Positions 17,319 to 27,370 are shown, counted from the stretch's first letter. The stretch is DNA of 64,000 nt from Chloroflexota bacterium (GCA_021795965.1 JAJYOU010000014.1:1-64000); one strand, 5' to 3'. The notes: a model not told the origin generated them from the sequence alone. Numbers and translations: made by a program.

Positions 17319-18778
17319 TGAAACCCGTGATTGAGGAATTGCTTAACCGGATCTGGATGATCATTGGTGCGGTGAGTATACGCATCAAAATCATGGGGAT
17401 TGTGATCATTGGCACACTCCTGCTCAGTGTCACATTAGCGCTGCAGATGCGCGCCTCGGTCACCAACCTGATGGAACAGCAGTTGGAAAGCCGGGGGGTT
17501 TCCATCACCCGTGACCTGGCGGCGCGCGCCACGGATGACATCCTGGTGAACGACCTTTTCGCATTGCGCCAGCTCCTGCTCGAAACTCGGACGAACAACC
17601 CGGATGTCATTTATGCCTTTGTCATCGATCCCAAGGGGAATATACTCGCGCATACTTTTGGGGAAGGTTTCCCCTACGGGCTGGCAAATGTAAATCCGGT
17701 CGCCGGCGACCAGCATCACCAGACGTTTTTGTATTCAGATGGTCAGGACATGGTTTGGGATATCGCCGTGCCTATCTTCAATGGGCGCGCCGGAACCGCG
17801 CGGGTTGGGCTTACTGGTTCGGTCATCACCAGGAATGTCTTAATGCTGACTTCGCAGGTGCTGCTGACCACGGTCGTGGCATTGGCAATCGGATTAATTG
17901 CGGCTGCCCTGCTGGTTTATGTAATTTCGCGCCCGATTTCCGAACTTGTGACAGCCACCCGCAGCGTTGCAACAGGGGATTTCACACCGCGCATTCGCAG
18001 TTGGGCGAACGATGAAATTGGAGAACTTTCCGAAGCTTTCAACGCCATGACCGCTGAACTTGCCCGTTCAGATGAAATCCGGTCTGAGCGGGAAGATTTA
18101 CGGCGCCAACTGCTTGAAGGGGTCATCTCGACGCAGGAGAATGAACGCCGCCGGATTTCACGCGAACTGCACGACAGCACCGCTCAAAACTTGACCTCGC
18201 TCATCGTTGGTCTCAAGAATATGGATACCATTTGTGACAGTCCCATAATACACGCCCAGGCGCAGGATTTACGCAACATCACCGGGCGGGTGCTTGACGA
18301 TGTCCACAACATCGCGTTTCAACTGCATCCCACCGCTCTGGATGACCTGGGTTTGCCCGCAGCGATTGAGCGGCTGGTGCACGAATGGCAGAAACGCCAC
18401 CAGATCTCGGCAGATTCCGTGGTTCACCTCGGCGACCAAAGACTGCCGGAAAATATTGAAACTGCACTCTACCGCATCATCCAGGAAGCCCTGACGAATG
18501 TCGCCAAACATGCTGACGCACATAACGTTTCGGTGCTGGTGGAGCGCCGCGAGAACGAGGTGGTGGCGGTGGTGGAGGATGACGGCAAGGGCATGCAGCC
18601 CACCAATTTGTCGCGCGGCAGGCTCGGGGTGGCGGGGATGCGCGAACGGGCAGAACTCCTGGGCGGGAAAATGACGATCGAATCGACGCCAGGCGCCGGG
18701 ATGAGTTTGTTCTTCCAAATTCCGATCCCGCAATTGGAAGGAGGGAATCTTGAAAACCCGAATCCTGCTGGCGGATGA
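17315..18778 (+). CDS. Sensor histidine kinase (HAMP + HisKA_3 + HATPase_c, NarX-like)
   Basis: 487 aa; two TM regions, HAMP (SRPISELVTATRSVATGDFTPRI), RRRISRELHDSTAQNLTSLIVGLKNM, GRLGVAGMRERAELLGGKM; overlaps the upstream stop. Confidence 0.93.
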   Translation: MMKPVIEELLNRIWMIIGAVSIRIKIMGIVIIGTLLLSVTLALQMRASVTNLMEQQLESRGVSITRDLAARATDDILVNDLFALRQLLLETRTNNPDVIYAFVIDPKGNILAHTFGEGFPYGLANVNPVAGDQHHQTFLYSDGQDMVWDIAVPIFNGRAGTARVGLTGSVITRNVLMLTSQVLLTTVVALAIGLIAAALLVYVISRPISELVTATRSVATGDFTPRIRSWANDEIGELSEAFNAMTAELARSDEIRSEREDLRRQLLEGVISTQENERRRISRELHDSTAQNLTSLIVGLKNMDTICDSPIIHAQAQDLRNITGRVLDDVHNIAFQLHPTALDDLGLPAAIERLVHEWQKRHQISADSVVHLGDQRLPENIETALYRIIQEALTNVAKHADAHNVSVLVERRENEVVAVVEDDGKGMQPTNLSRGRLGVAGMRERAELLGGKMTIESTPGAGMSLFFQIPIPQLEGGNLENPNPAGG

Positions 18779-19403
18779 CCATGCCGTCTTACGGGCTGGC
18801 TTGCGCCTTTTGCTTGAAAATCAACCCGGTTTGGAAGTGGTGGGGGAGGCTTCTTCGGGGTTGGAAGCGCTTGATCTCGCGCCAAAATTGAATCCAGACC
18901 TGATCCTGCTGGATATCTCGATGCCGGGGCTGGGCGGGCTGGATGCCCTGCCGCTGCTGAGAAAAACCGTTCCAGCGGCCAGGTTGCTGATTTTGACCAT
19001 GCATGATGATCCGCACTATTTGCGGCGGGCGCTCAAGCAGGGGGCAAGCGGGTACATGCTTAAAAAAGCTGCTGACCAGGAATTGCTGGCGGCGATTCGG
19101 GCAGTCCTGCGCGGTGAGGTTTACGTGCACACCTCGATGACCCGCGTCCTGCTGGATGATATGCTAACAGACACGCCTGCCCCGCTCGAGGATGCCTGGG
19201 AAACCTTGAGTGAACGCGAACAAACCGTCCTCAAGCAGGTGGTGCTGGGGTATACCGGGGCGGAAATCGGCGAACAATTGAACCTGAGCATCAAGACCGT
19301 GGATACCTACCGCATGCGCGGCATGGAAAAACTTGGTTTACTCAACCGGGCGGCGTTGGTACGCTATGCATTGAAAAAGGGTTTGTTTCCGACCGACCTG
19401 TAA
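18750..19403 (+). CDS. LuxR/NarL-family response regulator
   Basis: 217 aa; receiver LLADDHAVLRAGLR, D-acceptor LILLDISMPGL, HTH LSEREQTVLKQVVLGYTGAEIGEQLNLSIKTVDTYRMRGMEKLGL. Confidence 0.95.
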   Translation: MKTRILLADDHAVLRAGLRLLLENQPGLEVVGEASSGLEALDLAPKLNPDLILLDISMPGLGGLDALPLLRKTVPAARLLILTMHDDPHYLRRALKQGASGYMLKKAADQELLAAIRAVLRGEVYVHTSMTRVLLDDMLTDTPAPLEDAWETLSEREQTVLKQVVLGYTGAEIGEQLNLSIKTVDTYRMRGMEKLGLLNRAALVRYALKKGLFPTDL

Positions 19404-19435
19404 GATTAAAAAATTGCTTCAAAAACCAGCAGAAG

Positions 19436-19461
19436 CAGCGGGCATGGTTGCCCGCTGTTTT
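19436..19461 (+). terminator. Rho-independent terminator after the response regulator
   Basis: cagcgggca-tggt-tgcccgctg-tttt. Confidence 0.8.
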
Positions 19462-19741
19462 GATTCAAGTCGAAGGTTTGGATTCCTCTGTCAAACCTCG
19501 TCGCTTCACGCTGGGGGGGAAAATGATATGGTGATCATTTCTGAATATTTTGCCTTCCCCGTTATAAAAAAGATCACAATCCCGAACGTCATTTGTCATT
19601 TATTTGTAAGGATTTTCTTGACACGCGATCAAAAAATGTAGGGCATTTCCCGCTATTGCAGCGCGGGTCAAACGGATAAAGTAAGACTAACGGAATTATC
19701 GGATCTTATTCCGAACCCAATTTATTAAAAGGAGAAGCGCA

Positions 19742-20587
19742 ATGACAAAAGAAGCATCTTTGTTGGATAAGTATGCTTCCGAGGCTTTCGCCGGGTTGGT
19801 TTCACCGGTTCTGGATGACTTGAATATTTCACTCGCTCCAGACGATGATCTGACGAAAGAGGACGCCCTGGTCCGCATGACCGCGGAATTGAAGCGCGCC
19901 CTGGAAAAACCCGCCTCGGAACGGCGTTGGGTGATGGTGATTGACTTGCGCAAATGCGTGGGATGTACTTCCTGCACCGTGGCATGCATCGCCGAAAACA
20001 AATTGCCGCCGGGAGTGGTTTACCGCCCGGTCACGATCGAGGAAATTGGTACTTATCCCAACGTGAGCATGAAATTCCTGCCACGCCCATGTTTTCAATG
20101 CGACAATCCACCCTGCACTGAAGTCTGTCCAGTGACCGCCACCTATAAAAATGAGGAAGGCATCGTTGTGATCGATTATGACAAGTGCATTGGCTGCCGC
20201 TCCTGCCTGAATGCATGTCCTTACGGCGCCCGTACCTTTGATTATGGCATGACGTACACCCAGGCTACACCCGATGGTTTCGATTTCATCCTCGGGCAAT
20301 CGAAGGCTGATGATTACGAGCTGATGGCAAATTCGGAATATGGTGAAAACCGTGTTCGCAAGGGACACGTCTCCCCGGTGGGCAATGCACGAAAGTGTCA
20401 CTTCTGCCTGCACCGCATCAAAGACGGCATGTTGCCAGCCTGTACCTCCACCTGCATCGGTCGCGCCACTTATTTTGGTGATGCCAATGACTCAACTTCC
20501 ATGGTGGCAGAACTCATCAACAAGCCCAACGCGATTCGGCTCAAGGAAGAACTGGGCACTGAACCGCGGGTCTATTACATTGTCTAG
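19742..20587 (+). CDS. 4Fe-4S electron-transfer subunit of molybdopterin oxidoreductase (TtrB/PsrB-like)
   Basis: 281 aa; four Cys clusters ([50 protein letters not shown]...CTSTC). Confidence 0.93.
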   Translation: MTKEASLLDKYASEAFAGLVSPVLDDLNISLAPDDDLTKEDALVRMTAELKRALEKPASERRWVMVIDLRKCVGCTSCTVACIAENKLPPGVVYRPVTIEEIGTYPNVSMKFLPRPCFQCDNPPCTEVCPVTATYKNEEGIVVIDYDKCIGCRSCLNACPYGARTFDYGMTYTQATPDGFDFILGQSKADDYELMANSEYGENRVRKGHVSPVGNARKCHFCLHRIKDGMLPACTSTCIGRATYFGDANDSTSMVAELINKPNAIRLKEELGTEPRVYYIV

Positions 20588-20596
20588 GAGGCTGAG

Positions 20597-21727
20597 ATGA
20601 ATAAAAAGATTGCCTACGTTTTAGGTATGATCACCCTCATAATTGGTCTCTGGGGATTTTATGATCGCTTTGCTTTTGGACATGAAAACGCTGCGTATGG
20701 TTCATATGTATCCTGGGGGCTGTGGGTGGCGTTGTATTTCCTCTTTGGCGGGATTGCGGTTGGATGCTTCATCTGGGCCAGCCTCGACCTCCTCTTTGAG
20801 GTTCCCGCTCTAAAAGGAACCGGTCGCATTGCCCTCTGGGCGGCACTGGTCGACCTGGGAGTGGGGTTGTTGGCGATTGGTCTTGATCTCGGTCATTTCG
20901 AACGCTTTTACAAAGCTTTTACAAATCCCAACTGGACATCCGGCGTGATTGAAGATGTCTGGGGGTACACCATCTTTGGAATTTTGACGGTGTTGGCCCT
21001 GATCTTTTCCATTAATCAGAACAAATCGGTCGCGTTAAAAGTTGTCATGATCCTTGGCTTGATTACCGCTATTTTTGCCGCGGCTGCGCCTGGCAAGATG
21101 CTGGGGATGGACGCTTCGCGCATGTTCTGGCATTCCTCTTTGCTGCCCGTCCAGTTTATTTTCCTGGCATTGACGAATGGCGCTGCAATGCTGCTGGTCA
21201 TCCGCGGTTTCTTCGTCTCACCGGCTGAAAATGAAAAACCCTTCTCCATTCTGAGCATAAGCCTGGTCGGTTTGCTGGCTTTTAATCTTTATTTTGTCTA
21301 TCTTTTCTTCTCGCAGGGGCTTTCAGGCAGAATACCTGATATTGTCCAGCCGGTTAATGCGATATTGAATGGGCAGTACAGCCTGCTCTTCTGGGGCGTC
21401 CAAATTGTGCTTGGCGCCATCCTGCCCATCATCATCCTCACTCAACGCAAGTTGGCGGGGAGCGGAGCCCTGGTCGGGCTGATGGGTCTGTTGGTGCTGC
21501 TTGGCAATGCTGTCGCCCGCTACCTGATCGTCGTTCCCGCTCAGCAAGTGGAATTTCTGCCAAATCTTTCGACCGCATTCTCCGGGCGCGGACTGAACCT
21601 GGCATACATGCCAAGTGCGACTGAATGGGCAGTGGCATCTGGTCTACTGGGCGTGGTCATTCTCGGCATGCTGGTGGGAGCTGATTTCATCCTGCCGCTC
21701 GTTTCGAAATCTCATAAGGAGGCCTAA
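20597..21727 (+). CDS. NrfD/PsrC/TtrC-like integral membrane quinol-interacting subunit
   Basis: 376 aa polytopic; YVSWGLWVALYFLFGGIAVGCFIWAS; position between B and A subunits. Confidence 0.88.
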   Translation: MNKKIAYVLGMITLIIGLWGFYDRFAFGHENAAYGSYVSWGLWVALYFLFGGIAVGCFIWASLDLLFEVPALKGTGRIALWAALVDLGVGLLAIGLDLGHFERFYKAFTNPNWTSGVIEDVWGYTIFGILTVLALIFSINQNKSVALKVVMILGLITAIFAAAAPGKMLGMDASRMFWHSSLLPVQFIFLALTNGAAMLLVIRGFFVSPAENEKPFSILSISLVGLLAFNLYFVYLFFSQGLSGRIPDIVQPVNAILNGQYSLLFWGVQIVLGAILPIIILTQRKLAGSGALVGLMGLLVLLGNAVARYLIVVPAQQVEFLPNLSTAFSGRGLNLAYMPSATEWAVASGLLGVVILGMLVGADFILPLVSKSHKEA

Positions 21728-21728
21728 C

Positions 21729-24700
21729 ATGACGGAGCCTACTTCCAAAAAACAAGAAATTTCCCGCCGTGATTTTCTCAAAATTTCCGGTGTCACGGGT
21801 GCGACCGCTGCACTGCTGGGGAATATGCACGAGGTATTTGCCAAAACCCAAAATACACTGGCTGCATCCGGGGAAGGCAGTTACTTCCAGGCCAGCCCGG
21901 AAAGTATCATCTACGGCGAGTGCCTGCAGTGCAACACGCAGTGTACCGTCAAAGGCAAAATTCAGGATGGTGTTTTGGTGAAGGTGGATGGCAACCCCTA
22001 CAGCCCGAACAACATGATGACCCCGCTGGCGTATGACACTCCTCTCAAGGAATCCGCGCTGGTCGATGGCAAGCTCTGTCCCAAGGGACAGGCCATGGTC
22101 CAGACGCAGTATGACCCGTACCGCATCGTCAAGGTTTTGAAGCGCACCGGCAAACGCGGCGAAAACAAGTGGCAGGTCATTCCATTCGATCAAGCCATCA
22201 ATGAAATTGTCAACGGCGGGAAGCTCTTTGCGGATGCCGGCGAAGACCGCGTGGTGCCAGGTTTCAAGGATGTGCTGGCAACCAAGGATGCCAAGGTAAT
22301 TTCCGGTTTGAGCGCGGATGCTGCGGCTGTGACAGGCGGCAAGATGAAATTGGATGAATTCAAGACCAAGCACGCCGCCGAACTTGACCTGTTGATTGAT
22401 CCTGAGCACCCAGACCTGGGTGTCAGGAACAACCAGTTTGTCTTCCAGGCTGGACGTATCGAGCCGGGGCGCAACAACTTTGCCCAACGCTTTACGCTTA
22501 ACTCTTTCGGATCAAAGAACTGGTACGATCACACGACCATTTGCGAGCAATCCCATCACATCGGCTACACCTACGCAACCGCGCAGTATTCAGGCGGCAA
22601 ATGGGCGACTGGACCGAATCACATGAAGCCCGATACGATCAATTCCGAGTTCGTGATCTTTTGGGGCACCAGTCCTTTTGAAGCTAACTTCGGACCAACC
22701 ATCATGAGCGAAGCCGTGACCAAAGCCGTGGTTGAACATGGTCTCAAGTATGCGGTTGTGGATCCGCGCATGTCAAAGACCGCCGCCAAAGGTTGGTGGG
22801 TACCGGTTCAGCAAGGCGGCGACCTGCCGCTGGCACTGGCGTTGATCCGCTGGATTTTTGAGAACCAGCGCTACGATACCAAATTCCTTTCCTCTGCCAA
22901 CAAGGCAGCCGCACTGGCTGCAGGTGAAAAATCCTGGACGAACGCCACCTGGCTGGTCAAGCTGGATGACAAGGGTCACGCGGGAACTTTCCTGCACGGT
23001 TCTGATCTGAAGCTGGTTGAGAAAAAAGATGAAACATCTGCGGATGGCAAAACGGTCACGACGACCTGGGTTACCCCCGACGGCGTCGTTTTCAAGATTG
23101 ATCCTTTTGTTGCATTGACCGCAGGCAGCCCCGTATTGGTTGACCCGGCAGACGATAAAAACTCCGTCACTGGCGACCTGCTGGTGAAGACGGCGGTGCA
23201 GGGAATCAACGTCGAAAGCAGCCTGCAATTACTCCTGGATGAAGCCTCTGCACAGTCGATGGAAGATTGGGCAAAACTGGCTGGCGTGGATTTAAGCACC
23301 ATCACCCGCCTGGCTGATGAATATACCTCCCACGGCAAGAAAGCCGGCGTCGAGTTCTATCGCGGTGCGGTTCAACACACCAACGGTTATTACACCGCTC
23401 AAGCACTGGTTGCGCTCAACATCCTGATTGGAAATATTGACTGGAAGGGTGGTTTGAGCAAGGGCGGCGGTGGTTGGAATGCCATTGGGAATGCGGATAA
23501 GCCCTTCGACCTTGGTGCAGATCATCCCGGCAAGCTTGGTGCATTTGGCATCAAGGTGACCCGCGAAGGTGATACGTATCAGAAAACAACTCTCTTCACG
23601 GATTATCCTGCGAAACGACCGTTCTATCCTTACACCAGCAACGTCTACCAGGAAATCATCCCTGCCGCTTACGCGCAGTACCCGTACCCGGTCAAAATCT
23701 TGTGGCTGCACATGGGCACACCTGGTCTTGCAGCTCCTGCCGGCACTGAACAAATCAAAATGTTGCAGGATACTGATAAGTTCCCGCTCTTCATCGCGGA
23801 TGATATCGTCATTGCTGAAACTTCGATGTACGCCGATTACCTCTTCCCTGACCTGACATTTGTCGAACGCTGGGCTTTCACCAGCGCACCTCCGCCTGAA
23901 CCGATCAAGAATATCCGTGTGCGCCAGCCAATGACTGCGCCAGTGCCAGAGATTGTCAAAGTGGACGGCGAAGAAATGCCAATTTCAATGGAAGCCATCA
24001 TGATCGCCATTGGCAAAGCGCTTAATTTGCCGGGTATTGGCAAGGGTGGATTCGACAAGCACGGCGACCTCAACCGTCCTGAAGATTACTACCTTCGCGG
24101 TGTTGCCAATATCGCCTTTGGCGACAAGAAAGATGCTGCAGACGCTGTAAAGGATGCGGACGACGCCGAAATGGAAATTTTCCGCAAGGCGCGCGCTCAC
24201 CTGCCCAAAGCCGTTTTTGACGAGCAAAAATGGGTGGCTATCGTTGGTGAATCACTCTGGCGAAAAGTCGTCTATGTGCTTAACCGGGGTGGACGTTTCG
24301 ACTCGCCCGCGAACAGCTATTCGGGTGCATTCCAGGCTCATCCCTTCGCTTCTCTCATGAACATCTTTGTCGAACCGATCGGCAGCGGAATAAATAGCAT
24401 TACCGGCAAACCTTTTAGCGGCGTCCCGCACTATGAACCCGCCCAAAACAGCACCGGCGTGCCTGTGAATAACAAGGACTACCCATTCTCGGTCGTCACT
24501 TACAAGGAGGTCGTTGGCTGTCAAACTCGCACCATCAGTAATTATTGGACGCAGGGCGGCACGGGCATCGTTCCGACCAACCATGTGCTCATCAATCCCG
24601 TGGATGCCAAACCGCTTGGATTGAAAGACGGCGATGTTGTGAAACTAACATCGAGTACCAATCCGAATGGAACATTCGACCTGGGGAACGGTCATGTGGA

Positions 24701-24965
24701 AACTGTAAAGGGTCAGGTCAAAATGACGCAAACAGCCCGCCCAGGTTCCGTTATGGTTTCGTTCCACTTTGGTCACTGGGCATACGGCGCGCGCGATGTG
24801 GTCATCAACGGTCAAACCGTCAAAGGGGACCCGCGCCGCAACGTTGGAGTTTGCTCGAACCCCGTCCTTTTGCTCGATGAAGGCACGAAAACCACCTGCC
24901 TGACCGATCCAATCGGTGGCAGCGCCAGCTTCTATGATTCGAAAGTGAAACTAGTCAAGCTCTAG
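21729..24965 (+). CDS. Molybdopterin-dependent oxidoreductase catalytic subunit (TtrA-like; tetrathionate or related oxyanion reductase)
   Basis: ~1078 aa from ATG 21729; Tat signal SRRDFLKISG, CLQCNTQC...LCPKGQ 4Fe-4S motif, TICEQSHH near the expected Mo ligand. ORF-track start 21615 lies inside the upstream gene. Confidence 0.85.
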   Translation: MTEPTSKKQEISRRDFLKISGVTGATAALLGNMHEVFAKTQNTLAASGEGSYFQASPESIIYGECLQCNTQCTVKGKIQDGVLVKVDGNPYSPNNMMTPLAYDTPLKESALVDGKLCPKGQAMVQTQYDPYRIVKVLKRTGKRGENKWQVIPFDQAINEIVNGGKLFADAGEDRVVPGFKDVLATKDAKVISGLSADAAAVTGGKMKLDEFKTKHAAELDLLIDPEHPDLGVRNNQFVFQAGRIEPGRNNFAQRFTLNSFGSKNWYDHTTICEQSHHIGYTYATAQYSGGKWATGPNHMKPDTINSEFVIFWGTSPFEANFGPTIMSEAVTKAVVEHGLKYAVVDPRMSKTAAKGWWVPVQQGGDLPLALALIRWIFENQRYDTKFLSSANKAAALAAGEKSWTNATWLVKLDDKGHAGTFLHGSDLKLVEKKDETSADGKTVTTTWVTPDGVVFKIDPFVALTAGSPVLVDPADDKNSVTGDLLVKTAVQGINVESSLQLLLDEASAQSMEDWAKLAGVDLSTITRLADEYTSHGKKAGVEFYRGAVQHTNGYYTAQALVALNILIGNIDWKGGLSKGGGGWNAIGNADKPFDLGADHPGKLGAFGIKVTREGDTYQKTTLFTDYPAKRPFYPYTSNVYQEIIPAAYAQYPYPVKILWLHMGTPGLAAPAGTEQIKMLQDTDKFPLFIADDIVIAETSMYADYLFPDLTFVERWAFTSAPPPEPIKNIRVRQPMTAPVPEIVKVDGEEMPISMEAIMIAIGKALNLPGIGKGGFDKHGDLNRPEDYYLRGVANIAFGDKKDAADAVKDADDAEMEIFRKARAHLPKAVFDEQKWVAIVGESLWRKVVYVLNRGGRFDSPANSYSGAFQAHPFASLMNIFVEPIGSGINSITGKPFSGVPHYEPAQNSTGVPVNNKDYPFSVVTYKEVVGCQTRTISNYWTQGGTGIVPTNHVLINPVDAKPLGLKDGDVVKLTSSTNPNGTFDLGNGHVETVKGQVKMTQTARPGSVMVSFHFGHWAYGARDVVINGQTVKGDPRRNVGVCSNPVLLLDEGTKTTCLTDPIGGSASFYDSKVKLVKL

Positions 24966-25032
24966 AATGAATTTTCAGACCCCGTCCCATTTCTTTCGGG
25001 AGATGGGACGGGAATGAAAAATTGGAGATATC

Positions 25033-25185
25033 ATGTTTGGACTTGGAGTTCCTGAATTACTGATCTTAATGGTCATCATCATCATTCTCTTTGGTGCCGG
25101 TCGCATTGGAAAAATTGCCGGCGAGCTTGGATCTGGTATTCGAGCATTCAAAGAAGGCATAAACGAAGATAAGCAAGATAATTAG
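25033..25185 (+). CDS. tatA: Sec-independent protein translocase TatA
   Basis: 50 aa MFGLGVPELLILMVIIIILFGAGRIGKIAGELGSGIRAFKEGINEDKQDN; FG-(x)-GR hinge and amphipathic helix. Too short for the ORF track. Confidence 0.92.
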   Translation: MFGLGVPELLILMVIIIILFGAGRIGKIAGELGSGIRAFKEGINEDKQDN

Positions 25186-25235
25186 TGACTTCCATCACTA
25201 TCTCATGGTCGAAAACGTGATATATTAAATTAATT

Positions 25236-25360
25236 CTCCGAAGCCTGTCTGCCTAAACAAAATTGCATGGCGCACAGGACAGTAACACAAAATAACTTTT
25301 GTGTTACCAGGTAAAAGTGGAAACGCTTTTGCTCCCCGTACTTGGAAAGGAGACCAGGCT
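25236..25360 (+). ncRNA. Molybdenum cofactor (Moco) riboswitch
   Basis: Conserved core ...AAAAGTGGAAACGCTTTTGCTCCCCGTACTTGGAAAGGAGACCAGGCT resembles the remembered E. coli moaA leader (CTTCGCCTCCCGTATCTGGAAAGGTGTACATGGCT); terminal helix agcctg/caggct; upstream of Mo-metabolism genes. Confidence 0.85.
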
Positions 25361-25373
25361 CAAGTTTTCTACG

Positions 25374-25407
25374 AGGCTGTCTCTTTCCATGAGACAGCCT
25401 TTTTTTT
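25374..25407 (+). terminator. Intrinsic terminator directly downstream of the Moco riboswitch (expression platform)
   Basis: aggctgtctc-tttccat-gagacagcct-ttttttt; perfect 10-bp stem plus U-tract. Confidence 0.92.
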
Positions 25408-25496
25408 GCGTTGCGGTTTCTCCCGTGGAGGAAACCCAACAGTAAGTTTAAAACTGCTTCAATTTCAGTTCGCAGCGACATGAAGTGGAGAACGAA

Positions 25497-26117
25497 ATGA
25501 ACATCCAATACCTGCTCGAAAAAGCATCCCAAGACCACTCGCACATTTGTCCGCGTCAAATCCTTGGCGTTCGTCTCGGATTGGCTGGCATGCACGCCCT
25601 TGGTTTTGATGAACCGCCAGCCAAGAAACGCCTGCTGGTCATCACTGAAACAGATGGTTGTTTTACAGATGGACTCTCCGCCTCGACGGGCTGCAGCGTT
25701 GGGCACCGCACCCTGCGCGTGGAGGACTACGGTAAAACAGCCGCGGTTTTTGTGGATACGGTTACGGGTCAGGCGCTGAGAGTTTCCCCTTTGGCAGATA
25801 TCCGGCAGAAAGCTTTAGTCTACTCGCCGCACGAAACACGTCATTACTTCGCTCAGATGCAGTCTTACCAGGTCATGCCAGAAAACGAGATGTTTGCGGT
25901 GACGCCCGTAGCCCTCAACTTTTCCATCTCTGCCCTTATTTCGCGGGCTGGCATCCGGGTTGACTGCGATGTTTGCGGAGAAGAGATCATGAACGAGCGT
26001 GAGGTTAAACTCAACGGGCAGACCCTTTGCCGTGCCTGCGCCGGCGGCGGGTATTACCTCGTCGATGAACATAATTTTATTATTCCAAGCAGCATCCAGC
26101 ATGAAATTGCAGGTTGA
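25497..26117 (+). CDS. FmdE-like protein (formylmethanofuran dehydrogenase subunit E family) with C-terminal zinc finger
   Basis: DHSHICPRQILGVRLGLAGMHALG, ETDGCFTDGLSASTGCSVGHRTLRVEDYGKTAAVFVD, CDVCGEEI...CRACAGGGYY. RBS ggag upstream of ATG 25497. Confidence 0.88.
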   Translation: MNIQYLLEKASQDHSHICPRQILGVRLGLAGMHALGFDEPPAKKRLLVITETDGCFTDGLSASTGCSVGHRTLRVEDYGKTAAVFVDTVTGQALRVSPLADIRQKALVYSPHETRHYFAQMQSYQVMPENEMFAVTPVALNFSISALISRAGIRVDCDVCGEEIMNEREVKLNGQTLCRACAGGGYYLVDEHNFIIPSSIQHEIAG

Positions 26118-26140
26118 ATCCCGATTGCAAATAAATTTTA

Positions 26141-27370
26141 ATGTTTCAGGATACACGAAAGCAAAAAATGCAAAAACAACTTACTGGTAACCCGTTTACT
26201 TTTTCGCTGGCTGAATTTTCAGGATCCCTTGGTGATTTGGGCGTGATGCTGCCGCTCATCCTGGCGCTCATCTCCCTGAATGGCATGGATGCCACGGCTG
26301 TTTTTGTCGGGATTGGGCTGGCTTATTTACTGGTGGCATTGGTTTATCGCTTGCCCATCCCGGTCCAGCCGCTCAAGTCAGTTTCCGCCCTTGCCCTGGC
26401 GCTGGGTCTATCCCCGGTCGTCATCATCACCGGTGCCATCTGGAATGCGGTCACATTCCTGGGTCTCGGGCTGGTGGGACATGAACAGTGGATCCAAAAA
26501 GCTTTCCCCAAACCGGTGGTGCGCGGCATTCAACTTGGCCTGGCATGGCTCTTGATCAATTCTGCCTGGACTTTGATCAACAAAACTCCCAACACCTGGC
26601 AGGGAGGTTTGACTCTTTTTAATGGCGTCCAGGCTATTTCCTGGGTCTGGATTTTAGTGAGTGGGGCAGTCATTTTCCTGCTGGTTTTCCTCTCCTGGCG
26701 GCGTGATTTTGCAGCCCTGGGAGTTGTTGCTTTTGGGATTGGCATTTCCTCCTACCACCTTGGACTGCCACCGATTGGCTTGCATTTCACGTTGCCAAAA
26801 ATTCTGCCGCTCATCCCAACCTGGGGGCAGCTCTGGCAGGGCTTGATCCTGCTCGCCATTCCACAAATCCCGCTCAGCCTGGGAAACTCGATCTACGCTA
26901 CAGCCGATGCGGCGCGGGAATACTTCGGTGAGAAAGCCAGCCACGTCACCGAGCGTAAACTGATGTTGACCATGGGCGCGACGGATGCCATGACCGCTTT
27001 GATTGGCGGGGTTCCGCTCTGTCACGGCTGCGGCGGGCTGACGGCGCATTATCGCCTGGGCGCCCGCAGCGGCGGTGCTCCGCTCATGCTGGGTGGTATT
27101 TTCCTTTTCCTGGGGTTATTTGGCGGCGATGCGAGTTTAAACCTCTTCCGGCTGATCCCGTTCCCCGTGCTGGGGGTCTTACTGATGTATGTCGGTTTCC
27201 AGCATATGCTCCTGGCGCGTGATCTGCGCGGCTGGCAAGCCTGGCTGAGCGCCATTCTGGTGCTTGTCCTTTCGATCTGGTCAGGCAACCTGGCGATCGG
27301 TTTCATCAGCGCGGCTGGTTTCTATCATGCCTGGAACTGGCTGGTTCCCCGTATTTCAAACAATGGCTAA
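26141..27370 (+). CDS. MOT1-family molybdate/sulfate transporter-like protein
   Basis: 409 aa polytopic; FSLAEFSGSLGDLGVMLPLILAL, PIPVQPLKSVSALAL, GGVPLCHGCGGLTAHYRLGARSGGAPLMLG. ATG 26168 is an alternative start. Confidence 0.88.
   Translation: MFQDTRKQKMQKQLTGNPFTFSLAEFSGSLGDLGVMLPLILALISLNGMDATAVFVGIGLAYLLVALVYRLPIPVQPLKSVSALALALGLSPVVIITGAIWNAVTFLGLGLVGHEQWIQKAFPKPVVRGIQLGLAWLLINSAWTLINKTPNTWQGGLTLFNGVQAISWVWILVSGAVIFLLVFLSWRRDFAALGVVAFGIGISSYHLGLPPIGLHFTLPKILPLIPTWGQLWQGLILLAIPQIPLSLGNSIYATADAAREYFGEKASHVTERKLMLTMGATDAMTALIGGVPLCHGCGGLTAHYRLGARSGGAPLMLGGIFLFLGLFGGDASLNLFRLIPFPVLGVLLMYVGFQHMLLARDLRGWQAWLSAILVLVLSIWSGNLAIGFISAAGFYHAWNWLVPRISNNG

Noticed and set aside
21615-21728. N-terminal extension of the TtrA-like ORF
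   Set aside because: Overlaps the NrfD-like gene; Tat signal begins after ATG 21729, so the extension is an artefact of the longest-ORF rule.
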